From the NCBI GenBank assembly GCA_025061245.1, contig JANZKD010000040.1:1-12676 (forward strand): a stretch of DNA of 12,676 nt, given 5' to 3'. Both the position numbers and the translations under genes were made by a program. Of this stretch, positions 1 to 6,894 are shown one piece after another. The stretch is from Candidatus Culexmicrobium profundum. GTDB taxonomy: Archaea > Thermoproteota > Methanomethylicia > Culexarchaeales > Culexmicrobiaceae. Numbering within the stretch: the stretch's first letter is position 1; the number at the start of each line of letters is the position of its first letter. The notes under the pieces are model-generated. The model was given only the letters and a program-made list of their open reading frames with translations. It did no database searches and had not been told where the DNA came from.

Positions 1-1
1 C

Positions 2-2071
2 TTTGCTGCTAGGCTGCGGAGGATAATGGAGTTAATTGAATCTTCTACTTCAACTTTAATTTTCGTCAATTGTAGAGAGTTTGCAGAGTTTATTAGTAGC
101 CGCTTGAGACTTGCTGGTTTAAATGTTTTTAGTCATCATAGTTCACTTTCTAGGAGAGCTAGAGAATTTATTGAAGCTAAATTTAAACATAAGGAGATAC
201 CTGCAATAGTTTGTACCTCTTCATTAGAGTTGGGAATTGATATTGGGCATATTGACCTTGTCATTCAATATTTATCTCCACGACAGGTCGCTGCTTTAAT
301 TCAGAGAGTTGGGAGAAGTGGTCATTTCCTAAAATATGTTTCGAGAGGAGTTATCTTAACTGTAAGCTCTGACGACATACTTGAAAGTATGACTATAGCT
401 AAAATGGCATTAGACTGGAAATTAGAGCATTTAAAAATACATGAGAATGCATTGGATGTACTTGCACATCAAATTGTAGGTATCGTCTTAGACTTTAATG
501 GTAAGATTGATGTTTCAAGGATTTATGAAGTATTTAAATCAAGCTATCTATTTAAAGACTTAAAATACTCGGATTTCATTGACGTTTTAAGATATATTGA
601 TGGACTGGGTTTAATTAAAGTTAAGGGAGAATATGTTGTTAAAACTAAGCGTAGTAGAGCATATTACTATAGACATCTTTCAACAATCCCCGAAGAAGTA
701 ACTTACCCTGTTATAGATGAGTTTTCAGGAGAAGAGATAGGTCATTTAGGAGAAGATTTCTTCTCAGAGTATGGTAAACCTGGTGTAAAGATAATTTTAA
801 GGGGTAGGCCTTGGATAATTTCGCGAATAGAAGGCTTTGACATTTATGTTAAACCAGTTAATGATTATACTGCTGCTATTCCTGGGTGGGAGGGTGAAGT
901 TCTTCCAACTTCATGGATGGTAGCGAAATCTGTAGGAGAGCTTAGAAGGTTAATTGAAAGATTATGGAGTGATGGCTTCTCATTAACGCAAATTGCCGAA
1001 GAGCTATCAAAGACCTATCCAGTTGGTTTGAATGATTTGAAGGAGGCTTTGAAACCTTTAGGTGAATATTTAAATTCAGGTTTTCCAATGCCGCATGATA
1101 AAAGAATAGTAATTGAAGGCTTCAGTTCATATATAGTGATTCATTCATGTAATGGTCATGGAGTTAATAGATGTATTGCAAGAATAGTGAGTGAATTGAT
1201 AAAGTTAAAATTTAAGACTGAATGCATTGTGAGGTGGGATTCCTATCGAATTTTAATTATGACTTCACCTGAAATTGAACCTAAAGACGTTAAGGAGATA
1301 TTAACTTCAATCAAAGTTGAGGATGCATGGAACATAATTAGAGAACATGTGGATCCATATATTTTAAGGCATGTTGCCATGAAATTTGAAGCACTTCCAA
1401 AAGGAATGTACTATAAATCAGCAAGTTATCTATTACACCTACCAGAGATTTTTAAGGACACCCCTGTATATGATGAAGCCTTTAGATTCCAATTAATTCA
1501 ACACTATAATTTCAATAACTTTAAGCATTTACTAGATCAGATTAAAAATAAAGTTGTAGAAGTAGTTGCATTAGATAAATTACCGTTTCCAACATCATTA
1601 GCTAAGCCAATACTTGAACTTGGAGACCTGCTAATAACTGACGATAATCAACTTTTCCTTGAACGAATTATGAGGAGAGTGCTAAATTTCCTCTGCTTAG
1701 ACTGTTTCCACTCATGGAGAATGCTATGTGCTGATTATGAAGATAATATGGTGTGTCCCAAATGTTCTTCCCCGCATATTTCTCTTATCAAGTGGAAGCT
1801 CAATGATGTTATAAAAGCCTTGCTGAAAATGAAGAATGGAGAGGAGTTAAATGAGGAGGAAGAATCATTAATTGCATATGCGAAGATGTCTGCAGACTTA
1901 ATAACATTATACAAGAAAAAGGCAGTATTAGCCCTATCGACAAAGGGTGTAGGTCCATTAACAGCATATCAAATTTTAGCCAAAATGCATAAAAACCTAG
2001 ATGACCTAATCGATGATCTAAGAAAGGCAATGAAAGAATATCTTGAGACAAGGGATTACTGGCAAGACTAA
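2..2071 (+). CDS. lhr: Lhr-type ATP-dependent DNA helicase, 5'-truncated by the window edge
   Basis: This is the C-terminal part of a superfamily 2 DNA helicase of the archaeal Lhr group. The frame is open to the first base, so the ATG at 26 is almost certainly internal and RecA domain 1 (motifs I-III, Walker A and DEAH) lies outside the window. Counting from that ATG, RecA domain 2 shows motif IV (TLIFVN, 10-15), an HHSSLS block (37-42), motif V (SLELGIDIG, 66-74) and motif VI (QRVGRSGH, 93-100). A winged-helix and Lhr-core region follows. Near the C-terminus is a zinc-ribbon-like set, C557/C560 and C577/C580, with an extra C568. The protein ends KEYLETRDYWQD, resembling the usual Lhr tail. 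Family role: 3'-5' DNA unwinding in repair or recombination. No terminator hairpin is seen; a T-tract lies about 120 nt downstream. The last 14 codons recur at 5383-5424. Confidence 0.93.
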   Translation, partial: FAARLRRIMELIESSTSTLIFVNCREFAEFISSRLRLAGLNVFSHHSSLSRRAREFIEAKFKHKEIPAIVCTSSLELGIDIGHIDLVIQYLSPRQVAALIQRVGRSGHFLKYVSRGVILTVSSDDILESMTIAKMALDWKLEHLKIHENALDVLAHQIVGIVLDFNGKIDVSRIYEVFKSSYLFKDLKYSDFIDVLRYIDGLGLIKVKGEYVVKTKRSRAYYYRHLSTIPEEVTYPVIDEFSGEEIGHLGEDFFSEYGKPGVKIILRGRPWIISRIEGFDIYVKPVNDYTAAIPGWEGEVLPTSWMVAKSVGELRRLIERLWSDGFSLTQIAEELSKTYPVGLNDLKEALKPLGEYLNSGFPMPHDKRIVIEGFSSYIVIHSCNGHGVNRCIARIVSELIKLKFKTECIVRWDSYRILIMTSPEIEPKDVKEILTSIKVEDAWNIIREHVDPYILRHVAMKFEALPKGMYYKSASYLLHLPEIFKDTPVYDEAFRFQLIQHYNFNNFKHLLDQIKNKVVEVVALDKLPFPTSLAKPILELGDLLITDDNQLFLERIMRRVLNFLCLDCFHSWRMLCADYEDNMVCPKCSSPHISLIKWKLNDVIKALLKMKNGEELNEEEESLIAYAKMSADLITLYKKKAVLALSTKGVGPLTAYQILAKMHKNLDDLIDDLRKAMKEYLETRDYWQD

Positions 2072-2188
2072 AGTCAAATTATCTTGTCTAAAGGTTATTT
2101 CCAATATAGTAAGTTAATTGCTTTTACTACTGATTTTATTATAGTTAAGATAATTGTTCTCTATTTTGTATCTGTTGATTTGTTTTAA

Positions 2189-2201
2189 AATTTTTTATTT
2201 T
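2189..2201 (+). terminator. T-rich tract, possible archaeal terminator for the helicase gene
   Basis: A run of six T, an A and four more T lies about 120 nt after the helicase stop and just upstream of the feo promoter. Archaeal RNA polymerase can stop on U-tracts without a hairpin. The tract could equally be ordinary AT-rich promoter DNA, so this is a weak call. Confidence 0.25.
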
Positions 2202-2214
2202 GTGCAATTGCACA
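2201..2214. promoter_or_regulatory. Perfect 14-bp palindrome upstream of the feo TATA box
   Basis: TGTGCAATTGCACA is its own reverse complement over all 14 bases. It lies about 9 bp upstream of the TATA box at 2223-2230, in the area of the BRE or an upstream activator site. Its sequence is unrelated to the TTAGG boxes downstream, so it may bind a second regulator. The role is inferred from position only. Confidence 0.45.
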
Positions 2215-2222
2215 TAATAAAA

Positions 2223-2230
2223 TTTATAAA
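2223..2230 (+). promoter_or_regulatory. TATA box of the feo operon
   Basis: TTTATAAA is a good archaeal TATA element. Counting about 26 bp from its centre places the transcription start near 2252-2256, within a few bases of the first feoA codon, so the mRNA would be leaderless or nearly so. The two TTAGG boxes begin immediately downstream of it. Confidence 0.6.
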
Positions 2231-2263
2231 TTAGGAAACCCTAAAAAAGTTAGGCTTGCCTAT
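2231..2263. promoter_or_regulatory. Tandem DtxR-type operator boxes over the feo start site
   Basis: Two inverted repeats lie side by side: TTAGG-AAAC-CCTAA (2231-2244) and TTAGG-CTTG-CCTAT (2250-2263), offset by 19 bp. The half-sites match the ends of the classical bacterial DtxR/IdeR box, which begins TTAGG and ends CCTAA. The first box fills the space between TATA and the predicted transcription start; the second covers the start itself and runs into the ATG at 2262. A repressor bound here would block polymerase or transcription-factor assembly. The likely ligand-bearing protein is the DtxR/MntR homologue encoded at 4971-5366 in the same operon. The boxes are seen directly; the binding partner is inferred. 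Confidence 0.65.
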
Positions 2264-2510
2264 GTATGTTAAATTGGATGAAGTCAAACCTGGTAGAAAA
2301 GCTAGAATCATTAAAATCAGTAAGAGTAGTGGCCTTCTTCGAAGAAGATTACTTGAGATGGGTGTAGAGCCGGGGGCAATAATTAAAGTTGAAAGAGTTG
2401 CTCCGCTAGGTGATCCAATTGAAGTTACTGTAAAGGGATACTACTTGTCTTTGCGGAGAAATGAAGCTAAGGAAATTCTTGTGGAGGTATTAGATGATGA
2501 AGAGAATTAA
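2262..2510 (+). CDS. feoA: FeoA-domain protein, first copy (ferrous iron uptake)
   Basis: A small SH3-like FeoA protein, cytoplasmic partner of the Fe(II) transporter FeoB. The sequence shows the family pattern: KPG near the start, RRRLLEMGVEPG in the middle, then APLGDPIEV and a YYLSLRRNEA stretch before the last strand. An in-frame TTG at 2256 would give 84 residues. I prefer ATG 2262 (82 residues) because an AGG lies 7 nt upstream and the protein then begins MYVKLDEVKPG, like other FeoA. A leaderless start at TTG 2256 remains possible because the predicted transcription start is 2252-2256. It is first in the feo operon and overlaps the second feoA. The length is normal for the family. Confidence 0.92.
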   Translation: MYVKLDEVKPGRKARIIKISKSSGLLRRRLLEMGVEPGAIIKVERVAPLGDPIEVTVKGYYLSLRRNEAKEILVEVLDDEEN

Positions 2511-2727
2511 ACCACTATCAATGTTATCTCCAGATGAGAGTGGGATAGTCTATAGAATAGTGGCAGGGAAAGGTCTCACTTTAAGGCTGGCTGAAATGGG
2601 TATTACGCCTGGAGTATTGGTGAAAGTTGTTCACAATGATTCCGGTCCATTATTATTGCTGGTCCGAGATTCTCGTATAGTCCTTGGTCGTGGTGTTGCC
2701 ATGAAAATTCTTGTAGAGGTGAATTAG
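2494..2727 (+). CDS. feoA: FeoA-domain protein, second copy
   Basis: A second, divergent FeoA-like SH3-domain protein of 77 residues. It has the central LRLAEMGITPG motif and a C-terminal ILVEVN strand, but its middle is shorter and lacks the APLGDPIEV block of the first copy. The start overlaps the end of the upstream gene by 17 nt. A strong ribosome site, GGAGGT at 2483-2488, serves ATG 2494 (5 nt spacing) or ATG 2497 (8 nt). Overlap and spacing indicate translational coupling. Tandem FeoA proteins are known in several Feo systems, where they probably contact the FeoB G-domain separately; how these two divide the work cannot be read from sequence. Confidence 0.88.
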   Translation: MMKRIKPLSMLSPDESGIVYRIVAGKGLTLRLAEMGITPGVLVKVVHNDSGPLLLLVRDSRIVLGRGVAMKILVEVN

Positions 2728-2728
2728 T

Positions 2729-4897
2729 TTGCCTCTTCTATTTAATTGTGTTTCATGTTCAAGATGTCCGCTAAATATTGCTTGTTCTACTGTTAGGGAT
2801 AAACCCTCTGTTGATGATGAGTCAGTTGAGGAATATGTTGTTGCTGTTGCTGGAAACCCTAATGTTGGGAAAAGCACTCTCTTCAATATATTGACTGGTG
2901 GTAAACAGAGAGTTGGAAATTGGCCTGGAAAGACAATTGAGAGGAAGGAGGGAGCGAGAACTGTAGGAAATGTAAAATTGAAATTTGTTGATTTGCCCGG
3001 AACCTACAGTCTTTCGGCTCTGAGTTTAGAGGAGGTTATTGCTAGAAGATTTATTGTTGAAGCTAAACCCAATGTGGTAATTAATATTGTTGATGCATCC
3101 AATTTAGAGAGAAATTTATACTTGACGCTTCAAATTCTAGAGCTTACTAAGAGAGTTGTGATTGCGCTTAACATGATGGATTTAGCTAAAAGTAAGGGTT
3201 TGAAAATTAATGTCAAAAAGCTTTCTCAAAAATTAGGTGTACCTGTGATTCCAATGATTGCAATTAGGGGTGAAGGTTTAAATGAGTTGATTGATACTGT
3301 GATGGAAATTGTAAAGAATAAAGTTAGTCTAACTGCATTTCAAATTAATTATGGAGATAAAATTGAAGATGCAATTTCAATAATAGTTAAAGTTTTAGAC
3401 GAGCATGATATTTCCTCTAAACTGCCTTACCCATTAAGATGGATGGCAGTGAGATTATTGGAGGGAGATAGAGAAATTATTCGAGAAATTCTGGCTGTGG
3501 ATAGTTCAATTATAACGAAGATTGAGCAGTTAAAGAATGAGTTGAGTGAAGTTTTGGGTGAAGATGTTGATGTAATTATTGCTGATAAACGATATGAGCT
3601 GATTGAAGAAATTATTGGTGATGTTGTTGAGAAGCCTTCTAAAAAGCCCTTAACTTTAACTGATAGAATTGATAGGATAGTTTTAAACAAGTATCTGGGT
3701 TTGCCATTATTGCTTAGCATATTTATGTTGTCCTTTATGGTTATTTTTAGTGTTAACATTGGTTTTCCATTGAATTTGATGTTTCCGGAATTAGAGAGCT
3801 TTAATTTGGCTAGTTTAATTGGTGATTATATTTTTGGATATATTTCTGATGTTGTTTCAAGTTATTTAATTAGTATTAACACTCCTGAATGGCTTGTTAG
3901 TTTAATTGTGGATGGGGTAATTTCTGGGGTTGGTTCCGTTTTGAGCTTTTATCCATTAGTCTTTACTGTTTTTATATTATTTGGTGTCTTAGAGGATAGT
4001 GGATATATGGCTAGAGCAGCTTTTATTATGGATAGAATTATGCGTAAATTTGGGTTGACTGGTAGAGCTTTTATGCCATTGATGTTGGGTTATGGATGTA
4101 ATATTCCAAGTGTTATGGCTACTAGGATACTTCCAAGTGGTAGAGATAGATTGCTCTCAATATTGCTCAGTTCTCTTATACCTTGTCAAGCTAGATTGGC
4201 AACTTTTACGATTATAATTGCTGCAATTTTCCATAATTTTGCTTTACAGATAGCTGTAATGCTCTTCCTTTATGCTCTAAGCTTATTCCTAGTGTTTTTA
4301 ATGGGAATTTTATTTAACAAGCTTTTCTTTAGAGAGGAACCATCTTTTTTCATTATGGAATTGCCTCCATATCATAGACCTTCACTTAAAGTAGTTTTAT
4401 GGCATGCTGAGGAGAGATCGAAGCATTTCTTAATTAAAGCTGGAACCATAATATTCAGTATTTCAATTATAGTTTGGTTTTTAACTTCCTATGGCCCTTC
4501 AGGATATGTCACGATGTCTGAGATGTCGTTTGCAGCTTTTCTGGGTGATTCTTTATCCGTTATATTTGGTCCAGTTGGTCTTAATGATTGGAGAATTGTT
4601 GTTGCTCTTATAACTGGATTTATGGCTAAGGAAGCTGTGCCTGAGACTTTTGCTATTATTTCTAATGTTAGTGATCCGATTGAGGCTGTTACTGTTATTG
4701 GGCTTACACCTTTGAGTGCATTTTCTCTGTTAATAATAACTTTACTCTATGTTCCATGCTTAGCAACTGTAGCTGCCATTTACAAGGAAACTAGAAGTGT
4801 TAAGTGGACAATTTTTACGGTTTTATATCTCCTATCTTTATCCTATCTTGTCGCTCTAATATTCTATAATTTAGGCTTAATACTTGGTTTTAGGTAG
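2729..4897 (+). CDS. feoB: FeoB ferrous iron transporter with an N-terminal four-cysteine motif
   Basis: The Fe(II) permease of the Feo system: a cytoplasmic G-protein domain fused to a polytopic membrane domain. From TTG 2729 (ribosome site GAGGTGA, 2715-2721) it has 722 residues. G1 GNPNVGKST is 42-50, the G2 Thr is T69 in GNWPGKT, G3 DLPG 88-91, G4 NMMD 148-151, and G5 lies around 177-183. The first transmembrane helix begins near 322. The gate regions carry the conserved cysteines GYGCNIP (C457), IPCQARL (C486) and VPCLAT (C677). Unusual is the short N-terminal extension with C7, C10, C13 and C19 (CxxCxxCP-x4-C), before the G-domain, which could bind a metal or Fe-S cluster. The gene starts 1 nt after the second feoA, so the three feo genes are one translational unit. 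Confidence 0.96.
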   Translation: MPLLFNCVSCSRCPLNIACSTVRDKPSVDDESVEEYVVAVAGNPNVGKSTLFNILTGGKQRVGNWPGKTIERKEGARTVGNVKLKFVDLPGTYSLSALSLEEVIARRFIVEAKPNVVINIVDASNLERNLYLTLQILELTKRVVIALNMMDLAKSKGLKINVKKLSQKLGVPVIPMIAIRGEGLNELIDTVMEIVKNKVSLTAFQINYGDKIEDAISIIVKVLDEHDISSKLPYPLRWMAVRLLEGDREIIREILAVDSSIITKIEQLKNELSEVLGEDVDVIIADKRYELIEEIIGDVVEKPSKKPLTLTDRIDRIVLNKYLGLPLLLSIFMLSFMVIFSVNIGFPLNLMFPELESFNLASLIGDYIFGYISDVVSSYLISINTPEWLVSLIVDGVISGVGSVLSFYPLVFTVFILFGVLEDSGYMARAAFIMDRIMRKFGLTGRAFMPLMLGYGCNIPSVMATRILPSGRDRLLSILLSSLIPCQARLATFTIIIAAIFHNFALQIAVMLFLYALSLFLVFLMGILFNKLFFREEPSFFIMELPPYHRPSLKVVLWHAEERSKHFLIKAGTIIFSISIIVWFLTSYGPSGYVTMSEMSFAAFLGDSLSVIFGPVGLNDWRIVVALITGFMAKEAVPETFAIISNVSDPIEAVTVIGLTPLSAFSLLIITLLYVPCLATVAAIYKETRSVKWTIFTVLYLLSLSYLVALIFYNLGLILGFR

Positions 4898-4970
4898 GTT
4901 GCAATGTTTTCCTTAGTTTTTATACTCAATTTTATTATAATTCCTGGTCCAGATAGTATTTAGAGGTGTA

Positions 4971-5366
4971 ATGTTGTCTGAAAACAAAATATCTTCCTCG
5001 CTTGAGGATTATCTTGAGGCCATCTATATTTTAATGAGAAAGCATGGATATGCACGGGTCAAAGAGATAGCTAAGCTGTTAAATGTTAAGAGTTCAAGTG
5101 TAAGTGAGGCTATATTGCGATTGAAGAGTTCCGGGTTAGTAATACATGAAAGATATGGTTTTATTAAACTTACAGATAAGGGGGAATTATTAGCCAAGGA
5201 AATCTATAGAAAACATGTAAATCTATTAAATTTCCTTGTTAATGTTCTAGGCGTACCTGCTGAAATTGCTGAAAAGGATGCTTGTGCAATTGAGCATGTG
5301 ATTAGTAAGGTTACTCTAAACAAATTGTTGGAGTTTGTTAAGAAATATACTTCTACAAGAAGTTAA
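4971..5366 (+). CDS. DtxR/MntR-family metal-dependent transcription regulator
   Basis: A 131-residue winged-helix plus dimerisation-domain repressor, with no C-terminal SH3 domain, so MntR-like in architecture. The N-terminal HTH spans about 12-70 (LEDYLEAIY..., SSSVSEAILRLK recognition helix). Candidate metal ligands by alignment are D13, E16, H82, C105, E108 and H109. D13 corresponds to MntR Asp8, whereas C105 corresponds to DtxR Cys102 rather than MntR Glu99, so the site mixes Mn- and Fe-type features. It follows feoB by 73 nt. GAGGTG (4963-4968) is only 2 nt from ATG 4971 but 5 nt from an in-frame TTG at 4974, so the exact start is uncertain. It probably represses the operon through the 2231-2263 boxes when Fe(II) or Mn(II) is plentiful. 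Confidence 0.9.
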   Translation: MLSENKISSSLEDYLEAIYILMRKHGYARVKEIAKLLNVKSSSVSEAILRLKSSGLVIHERYGFIKLTDKGELLAKEIYRKHVNLLNFLVNVLGVPAEIAEKDACAIEHVISKVTLNKLLEFVKKYTSTRS

Positions 5367-5382
5367 ATATATGGTTCGCTGA

Positions 5383-5424
5383 GTGAAAGAATATCTGGAG
5401 ACAAGAGAGTATTGGGAAACCTAG
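5383..5424 (+). pseudogene. Duplicated 3' end of an lhr helicase gene (14-codon relic)
   Basis: Read in frame from GTG 5383 this stretch encodes VKEYLETREYWET and then TAG. The helicase at 2-2071 ends MKEYLETRDYWQD and then TAA (2030-2071). That is 9 of 13 identical residues, two further D/E and Q/E exchanges, a stop at the same place, and 33 of 42 identical bases with mostly third-position differences. The frame is closed by TGA at 5380 directly upstream, and no ribosome site is present, so it is not a working gene. It is either the last remnant of a second lhr copy or a boundary repeat left when the feo cassette was placed behind the helicase gene. The pattern of synonymous changes shows that the stretch was once translated. 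Confidence 0.7.
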
Positions 5425-5465
5425 TATTGTTGAATCTAATAGTTTGATGGAGATGATTAAATCGA

Positions 5466-5523
5466 AATTGGTATTCTGTTTATCAAAATATTTTTAAATA
5501 ATTGGTATTCTAGATATCAATAT
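5466..5523 (+). promoter_or_regulatory. ATPase-gene promoter with two operator-like repeats around the TATA box
   Basis: The 12-mer AATTGGTATTCT occurs at 5466-5477 and again at 5500-5511, each followed by a few variable bases and then TATCAA. Each unit is a rough dyad (TTGGTAT ... ATATCAA in the second). The units are offset by 34 bp and bracket a TATA-like element, TTTTTAAATA (5491-5500). The downstream unit runs to the ATG at 5522, where a leaderless transcript would start. The layout suggests a repressor that binds both sides of the TATA box, perhaps autoregulation. The regulator is unknown. Confidence 0.5.
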
Positions 5524-6847
5524 GATTGAATCTCACAATCCTTGGTGGAAGGGAAAAGATTTTCTTAAAGAAGATAGCGATTATAGGAAATGGCTTAATA
5601 GTAAAGTAAAATGGGTTCCAAGTTTAATTAGGAAAATCAACTTAGTACCCTTCTCTTTGCATTTTATTATTGGACCAAGACAGGTAGGTAAAACTACTCT
5701 ACTAAAATTGTTAATTAGAGAACTGTTAGATAAGAATGTGAATCCCAGGTCGATTTTTTATTATAGGTGTGATCAACTTGCAGATTATAAGGAACTTGAC
5801 CTAGTGTTAAGTGAATATTTTAAGATTAAAAAAGCTGAGGGAATTAAGACCTCCTACATTTTTCTGGATGAGATAACATTTCCAAGAGAATGGTTTCGGA
5901 CAATTAAGCTTTGGATTGATACTGGTAGGTTGGAGAATGATGTAGTAGTTTTAACTGGTTCACTCAGCCTATATGCAAGAGGTGAGATAGAAACTTTTCC
6001 AGGTAGAAGAGGTAAAGGAAAGGATTTTATCATGTACCCATTATCTTTTAGAGAGTTCATAAAAATTGCTGACGACCGATTAGTCGATAAGATAGAGAAA
6101 ATAAAAGACTTGAATGTCACAGAGATCAGAGATAAATGCTTTAAAATGAGGCCGTGGATTGAGGAGTTAAATGATTTATTTGAATTATATTTGAAGTGTG
6201 GTGGTTTCCCTTTAGCTGTAAGATCTCTTTTGGAACATGGTTATATTTTGAATGAAGTGAAAGAAGTTTATATAAGTTGGCTGAGAGGTGATTTGATAAA
6301 GCTAAAGAGAAATGAGAGTTTAGCTAAAAGAATTTTAAAGGCAATTATTGAAAAATCACCTTCGATTATAACTTGGAATAATGTGGCAAAAGAATTTGAG
6401 ATACGTTCACATAAAACAGTTTTTCACTATATCGATTTATTTGAAAAATTATTTTTAGTTAAGGTATTATATTACTTTGATCCGAATAGAGGAATACTAA
6501 ATTATACTAAAGGGAAAAAAGTTCATTTAACCGATCCATTTCTATATCAAGTTTTTTCAGAGTGGTGTTTAACTAAAAGACCAGATAAATTTGCTGTTAT
6601 AGAGAGCATTGTTGCATCACATATTGCTAGGAAGTATAGAGTAGGATATTGGAAAAATAAACTTGAAATAGATGTCGTTGTTCTAATTGATGATAAGATT
6701 TTTGGAATTGAAGTGAAATCAAAACCTAAAGTGAGAAGAAGAGTTATCGGTAAAATAAAAGACACAATATATCTTACTGGTAGGTTATTTAATTTAGATC
6801 CATTAGCAGTTCCTGTGAGCATTTTCTTAGCATGCTTAGATGTGTAG
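5522..6847 (+). CDS. AAA+ ATPase with DUF4143-type C-terminal domain
   Basis: A 441-residue P-loop ATPase of the AAA_14/DUF4143 kind. The Walker A motif is GPRQVGKTT (51-59), Walker B YIFLDE (112-117), a sensor-1-like LTGS is at 144-147, and GRRGKG (161-166) precedes the typical YPLSFREF (172-179). After a winged-helix-like middle, the C-terminus carries EID (382-384) and GIEVK (395-399), the D...ExK pattern of a PD-(D/E)xK-like fold; whether it cuts DNA is unknown. These proteins are abundant and patchily distributed in archaea, often with many paralogues, and their function is poorly defined. It is a single gene with its own promoter, no visible ribosome site and probably a leaderless mRNA. 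It lies between the feo cassette and the convergent sufS unit, so it looks like an accessory insertion. Confidence 0.9.
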   Translation: MIESHNPWWKGKDFLKEDSDYRKWLNSKVKWVPSLIRKINLVPFSLHFIIGPRQVGKTTLLKLLIRELLDKNVNPRSIFYYRCDQLADYKELDLVLSEYFKIKKAEGIKTSYIFLDEITFPREWFRTIKLWIDTGRLENDVVVLTGSLSLYARGEIETFPGRRGKGKDFIMYPLSFREFIKIADDRLVDKIEKIKDLNVTEIRDKCFKMRPWIEELNDLFELYLKCGGFPLAVRSLLEHGYILNEVKEVYISWLRGDLIKLKRNESLAKRILKAIIEKSPSIITWNNVAKEFEIRSHKTVFHYIDLFEKLFLVKVLYYFDPNRGILNYTKGKKVHLTDPFLYQVFSEWCLTKRPDKFAVIESIVASHIARKYRVGYWKNKLEIDVVVLIDDKIFGIEVKSKPKVRRRVIGKIKDTIYLTGRLFNLDPLAVPVSIFLACLDV

Positions 6848-6894
6848 CTTTATTATAAATATTTGAATAAGCCCTTCTTACAGTTGAATTGTTT

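Noticed and set aside
2077..2155. 9-bp inverted repeat AATTATCTT ... AAGATAATT with a 61-base loop
   Set aside because: The arms are very AT-rich and far apart; expected by chance in this composition.
2072..2200. Possible tRNA or structured RNA between the helicase gene and the feo promoter
   Set aside because: No cloverleaf arms, no TTC-like loop and no GC-rich stem; the stretch is plain AT-rich DNA.
2653..2886. 77-codon minus-strand frame across the feoA/feoB junction
   Set aside because: Lies opposite the conserved FeoA C-terminus and the FeoB G1 region; no motif of its own.
4898..4970. Possible second promoter for the DtxR-type gene between feoB and its start
   Set aside because: TTTATTATAA (4931-4940) could be a TATA box, but the gap is only 73 nt, there is no operator-like dyad, and read-through from feoB is equally likely.
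5466..5511. Direct repeats as a possible CRISPR or transposon end
   Set aside because: Only two short imperfect copies placed around a TATA box; no spacers, cas genes or transposase.
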